Assembly: GCA_964600075.1 (NCBI GenBank)
Contig: CAZRIE010000068.1
Location: 1 to 23,191 of the forward strand
DNA: 23,191 nucleotides
Direction of reading: 5' to 3'
Source: CAZRIE01 sp964600075
GTDB taxonomy: Bacteria; Bacteroidota; Bacteroidia; Flavobacteriales; Flavobacteriaceae
The translations under genes were made by a program, and so were the position numbers. Every line of letters starts with the position of its first letter. The stretch's first letter is position 1. A model generated the notes under the pieces. It did not search any database. It saw only the letters and a program-made list of their open reading frames with translations, and was not told the DNA's origin. Positions 23,029 through 23,191 of this stretch are shown in pieces.

Positions 23029-23191
23029 ATGGACAAAAGAATATTAGTACCTACGGATTTTTCGAAAAGTGCCCTTAACGCTGTACGATACGCACTAGAC
23101 TTGTATGCAAAATTGAACTGTGAGTTTTATTTTCTTAATGTTTTTCGACTCGACAGTTATGTAACTGACACTCTTATTATTCCAGAACCTG
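23029..23191 (+). CDS. Universal stress protein 10, 5' part only
   Basis: An open frame of 54 codons runs off the window edge. It starts MDKRILVPTDFSKSALNAV and continues YALDLYAKLNCEFYFLNVF, matching the first strand, helix and second strand of the other USPs, including the Cys near residue 30. The nucleotide motif lies beyond the edge, so completeness and the second domain cannot be judged. It has its own operator-driven promoter at 22963-23005, so it begins a new transcription unit; the array continues to the right. Confidence 0.88.
   Translation, partial: MDKRILVPTDFSKSALNAVRYALDLYAKLNCEFYFLNVFRLDSYVTDTLIIPEP

Noticed and set aside
1..23191. CRISPR array, tRNA, rRNA, insertion sequence or prophage genes
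   Set aside because: No regular spaced repeats, cloverleaf-like segments, transposase or phage-type reading frames were recognised on either strand.

Overview
The window looks like a chromosome segment of a marine-type member of the Flavobacteriaceae (Bacteroidota). The reasons are the AT-rich sequence, lipoprotein-rich secretome, near absence of Shine-Dalgarno sites, -10 elements of the Bacteroidota type (TAnnTTTG), and a clade II (Sec/lipoprotein type) nitrous oxide reductase cluster. One 100-base run of N (10802-10901) marks an assembly gap inside a histidine kinase gene.

Left half (198-9880, all + strand): a nos cluster for respiration of N2O to N2. Order: lipoprotein cytochrome c, FAS1 lipoprotein, nosZ, terminator, four-helix membrane protein, nosL, remnant of an FMN-barrel gene, intact FMN-barrel protein, small cupin, NosL domain fused to a Met-rich outer-membrane barrel, nosD, strong terminator plus REP-like DNA, nosF, nosY. 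No nosR is present, as expected for clade II.

Middle (9917-12860): a divergent TerB-like gene (- strand), then a soluble PAS histidine kinase followed 3 nt later by an unusual response regulator in which a receiver domain is fused to a complete Crp/Fnr protein (effector domain plus HTH).

Right half (12956 to the end): an array of ten universal stress protein (USP) genes. Nine are complete, each about 280 residues with two USP domains, and the tenth runs off the edge. A C-terminal USP remnant lies after the first. Interspersed are an HMA-like protein without its CxxC (- strand), a ClbS/DfsB-like protein and a thioredoxin (- strand).

The main discovery is one palindromic operator, TGAY-N4-RTCA, at eight intergenic sites. 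In six of the eight promoter assignments made with a clear -10, the operator centre is exactly 29.5 bp from the first base of a TAnnTTT(G/A) element; a seventh (thioredoxin side) is 28.5 bp. This puts the operator near -41.5, the class II position for Crp/Fnr activators. It precedes the nos operon, the TerB-like gene, the HMA-like gene, the thioredoxin gene and five USP transcription units. I infer one regulon, most simply controlled by the adjacent kinase/REC-Crp pair or by another Crp/Fnr protein, that couples N2O respiration to a USP-based low-oxygen or energy-stress state. This resembles in logic the USP-rich DosR and Anr regulons, but the wiring here appears different. The geometry also fixes the start codons of three minus-strand genes.
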